Shown: one piece after another, positions 16,101 to 16,559 of the stretch
Layout of the letters: each line of letters opens with the position of its first letter
Numbering within the stretch: the stretch's first letter is position 1
Assembly: GCA_022565745.1 (NCBI GenBank)
Contig: JAIUMB010000036.1
Coordinates: forward strand, 1 to 16,559
Length of the DNA stretch: 16,559 bases
DNA from: Cryomorphaceae bacterium
Lineage (GTDB): Bacteria > Bacteroidota > Bacteroidia > Flavobacteriales > Schleiferiaceae
Direction of reading: 5' to 3'
Notes under the pieces: model-generated
Databases searched by the model: none
Told to the model about the DNA's origin: nothing
What the model saw: the letters and a program-made list of their open reading frames with translations, nothing else
Translations under genes and position numbers: made by a program

Positions 16101-16494
16101 CCATTGCTCGACCATCATCGGGGTGATAGATACGGGTAATTCCGTAGTCTTGTAGCTCTTTGATTTCTTCGGGTAATATGGTGCCACCACCACCACCAAA
16201 GATTTTGATATGTCCGGCACCTTTTTCTTTGAGTAAGTCGTGCATGTATTTAAAATACTCGGTGTGCCCGCCTTGGTAAGAGGTCATGGCGATGGCTTGC
16301 GCGTCTTCTTGTATGGCCGTATTGACGACTTCCTCTACACTGCGGTCGTGGCCGAGGTGAATAACCTCACAACCTGTGCTTTGTATGATGCGTCGCATGA
16401 TATTAATGGCGGCATCGTGGCCGTCAAAAAGGGATGCTGCGGTAACAATTCTAATTTTATTCTTGGGTTTATAAGCCTCAATTACTGGATGCAT
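13111..16494 (-). CDS. icmF: Fused isobutyryl-CoA mutase IcmF (B12 domain, G-protein chaperone, mutase on one chain)
   Basis: An adenosylcobalamin enzyme that interconverts isobutyryl-CoA and n-butyryl-CoA. The 1127-residue protein has the full IcmF order. The B12-binding domain (about 10-145) has D24-x-H26, where H26 is the lower cobalt ligand, and the GGGGG at 100-104. The MeaB-like G domain (about 195-410) has the Walker A GTGGAGKS (204-211), ETSGIGQSD (297-305) and NKFD (344-347). After a charged linker comes the mutase TIM-barrel domain (about 550-1127). Residues that decide substrate in this superfamily read F588 (TRMFAGEG) and Q776 (DQAQNT), where methylmalonyl-CoA mutase has Tyr and Arg, which favours isobutyryl-CoA. 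Many pipelines would label it methylmalonyl-CoA mutase. It is preceded by its own promoter-like box. Confidence 0.94.
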   Translation of the reverse strand: MHPVIEAYKPKNKIRIVTAASLFDGHDAAINIMRRIIQSTGCEVIHLGHDRSVEEVVNTAIQEDAQAIAMTSYQGGHTEYFKYMHDLLKEKGAGHIKIFGGGGGTILPEEIKELQDYGITRIYHPDDGRAMGLQGMINDLVQQSDFPVGQNLNGEVTNLTPENWNGIARLISAAENFPEESKAVLSSIRQKAAEVKTPVLGITGTGGAGKSSLVDELVRRYLLDFPNSSLGIISVDPSKRKTGGALLGDRIRMNAISNNRVYMRSLATRQSNLALSKYVSEAVDILKVAGFDFIILETSGIGQSDTEILDHSDASLYVMTPEYGAATQLEKIDMLDFADLIALNKFDKRGALDAIRDVKKQYQRNHNLWDSNVDDMPVFGTIASQFNDPGMNRLYKEIIRTLNEKCSANYDSEFKAADEMSEKVFIIPPARTRYLSEIAEDNRKYNDWVKEQAKVAQKLYNLHESIEHIKGTDIEDKDRLVKKLQEEYARVELDLDPHNKELIKSWPELVEKYKAPEYIFKVRDREIRMKTHTESLSHSQIPKVSTPRYSGWGDVLQWQLQENVPGAFPYTAGIYPFKREGEDPTRMFAGEGGPERTNKRFHYLSSGMPAARLSTAFDSVTLYGRNPDTRPDIYGKIGNSGVSICCLDDAKKLYSGFDLCAPSTSVSMTINGPAPMLLGFFMNAAIDQQCEIYIKENGLEEEVEAKIAAIYKGREHLRPSYLGDRPEGHNGLGLMLLGVTGDQVLPADVYENIKAKTLSVVRGTVQADILKEDQAQNTCIFSTEYALRLMGDVQSYFIEQKVRNFYSVSISGYHIAEAGANPITQLAFTLANGFTYVEYYLSRGMSINDFGPNLSFFFSNGIDPEYAVIGRAARRIWSKAMKNKYGANARAQMLKYHIQTSGRSLHAQEIDFNDIRTTLQALYAIYDNCNSLHTNAYDEAITTPTEESVRRAVAIQLIINKELGLAKNENPLQGSFIIEELTDLVEQAVLTEFDRITERGGVLGAMETMYQRGKIQEESLYYETLKHNGEFPIIGVNTYLSSKGSPTVLPKEVIRATTEEKEAQITTVNHLKTNWAERSKKELNKLQQAAINNDNIFTCLMEATKVCTLGDITDAMFEVGGQYRRNM

Positions 16495-16514
16495 ATGTCA
16501 TATGTTTAGAGCGT

Positions 16515-16522
16515 CAAAAATA
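16515..16522 (-). promoter_or_regulatory. Bacteroidota -7 box for icmF
   Basis: On the minus strand this reads TATTTTTG, an exact TAnnTTTG match, 20 nt before the icmF ATG. The expected -33 position (about 16540) is T-rich on the minus strand but lacks TTG. Confidence 0.45.
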
Positions 16523-16549
16523 CGTTAGTTTAGGTAAGGAAAAAAATGC

Positions 16550-16557
16550 TACTTTTG
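16550..16557 (+). promoter_or_regulatory. Outward-facing -7 box at the right window edge
   Basis: TACTTTTG is an exact -7 match pointing out of the window, with a TTTAG at 16529-16533 about 17 nt upstream as a weak -33. It implies a divergent gene beginning just past 16559, which cannot be seen here. Confidence 0.35.
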
Positions 16558-16559
16558 TA

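Noticed and set aside
1..16559. Mobile element, defence island or biosynthetic cluster
   Set aside because: No transposase, integrase, phage, nuclease/helicase or assembly-line gene; nearly all genes are conserved housekeeping or envelope families with intact frames.

Overview
The window is an ordinary, densely packed stretch of a Bacteroidota chromosome, most likely Flavobacteriales. Several things point there: a very large secreted protein ending in a gliding-motility/type IX secretion (T9SS type B) sorting domain; Bacteroidota-type promoter boxes (TAnnTTTG) ahead of several genes; few recognisable Shine-Dalgarno sequences; a fused isobutyryl-CoA mutase (IcmF); and a small one-helix membrane protein family that I know only from this phylum. 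The order-level call is inference. I see no mobile element, CRISPR array, tRNA, rRNA, toxin/antitoxin pair or recognisable defence locus. Every intergenic gap is shorter than about 100 bases.

Layout. Bases 1-675 hold the 3' part of an NlpC/P60 cell-wall hydrolase with an SH3-like N-terminus; its start lies outside the window. Bases 770-2850 hold a co-directional membrane cluster: a conserved one-helix protein, LemA, and an M48 zinc metalloprotease only 2 nt after lemA. An SDR oxidoreductase (2907-3617) follows and meets a Mur-ligase-family protein (mpl-like, 3592-4959, minus) tail to tail, with a 26-bp overlap of coding ends. mpl lies downstream of glyA (4986-6263, minus) as a probable two-gene operon. 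glyA is divergent from fahA (fumarylacetoacetase, 6337-7614), and their putative -7 boxes sit back to back. fahA overlaps a small Cys-rich lipoprotein gene, then comes a PyrR-like phosphoribosyltransferase gene 2 nt later, and then metF.

The right half has two giant genes converging on one perfect hairpin (13040-13066). The left one (9676-13023) encodes a secreted protein of 14 regular repeats of about 70 residues, each with one Cys pair and a W-[SN]-[TN]-G core, plus a C-terminal sorting domain. The right one (13111-16494, minus) is icmF, with B12-binding, G-protein and mutase domains on one chain. At the right edge there is an outward-facing promoter-like box.

Functional themes: cell-envelope maintenance (NlpC/P60, LemA/M48, Mpl); one-carbon folate metabolism (GlyA makes methylene-THF, MetF reduces it); amino-acid and acyl-CoA catabolism (FahA for tyrosine, IcmF for branched acyl-CoA); and T9SS surface display. 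I did not find a convincing undescribed system. The parts most worth following up are the 14-repeat surface protein, with its regular Cys pairs and many D-[S/T]-hydrophobic sites, and the lipoprotein/PyrR-like pair behind fahA.
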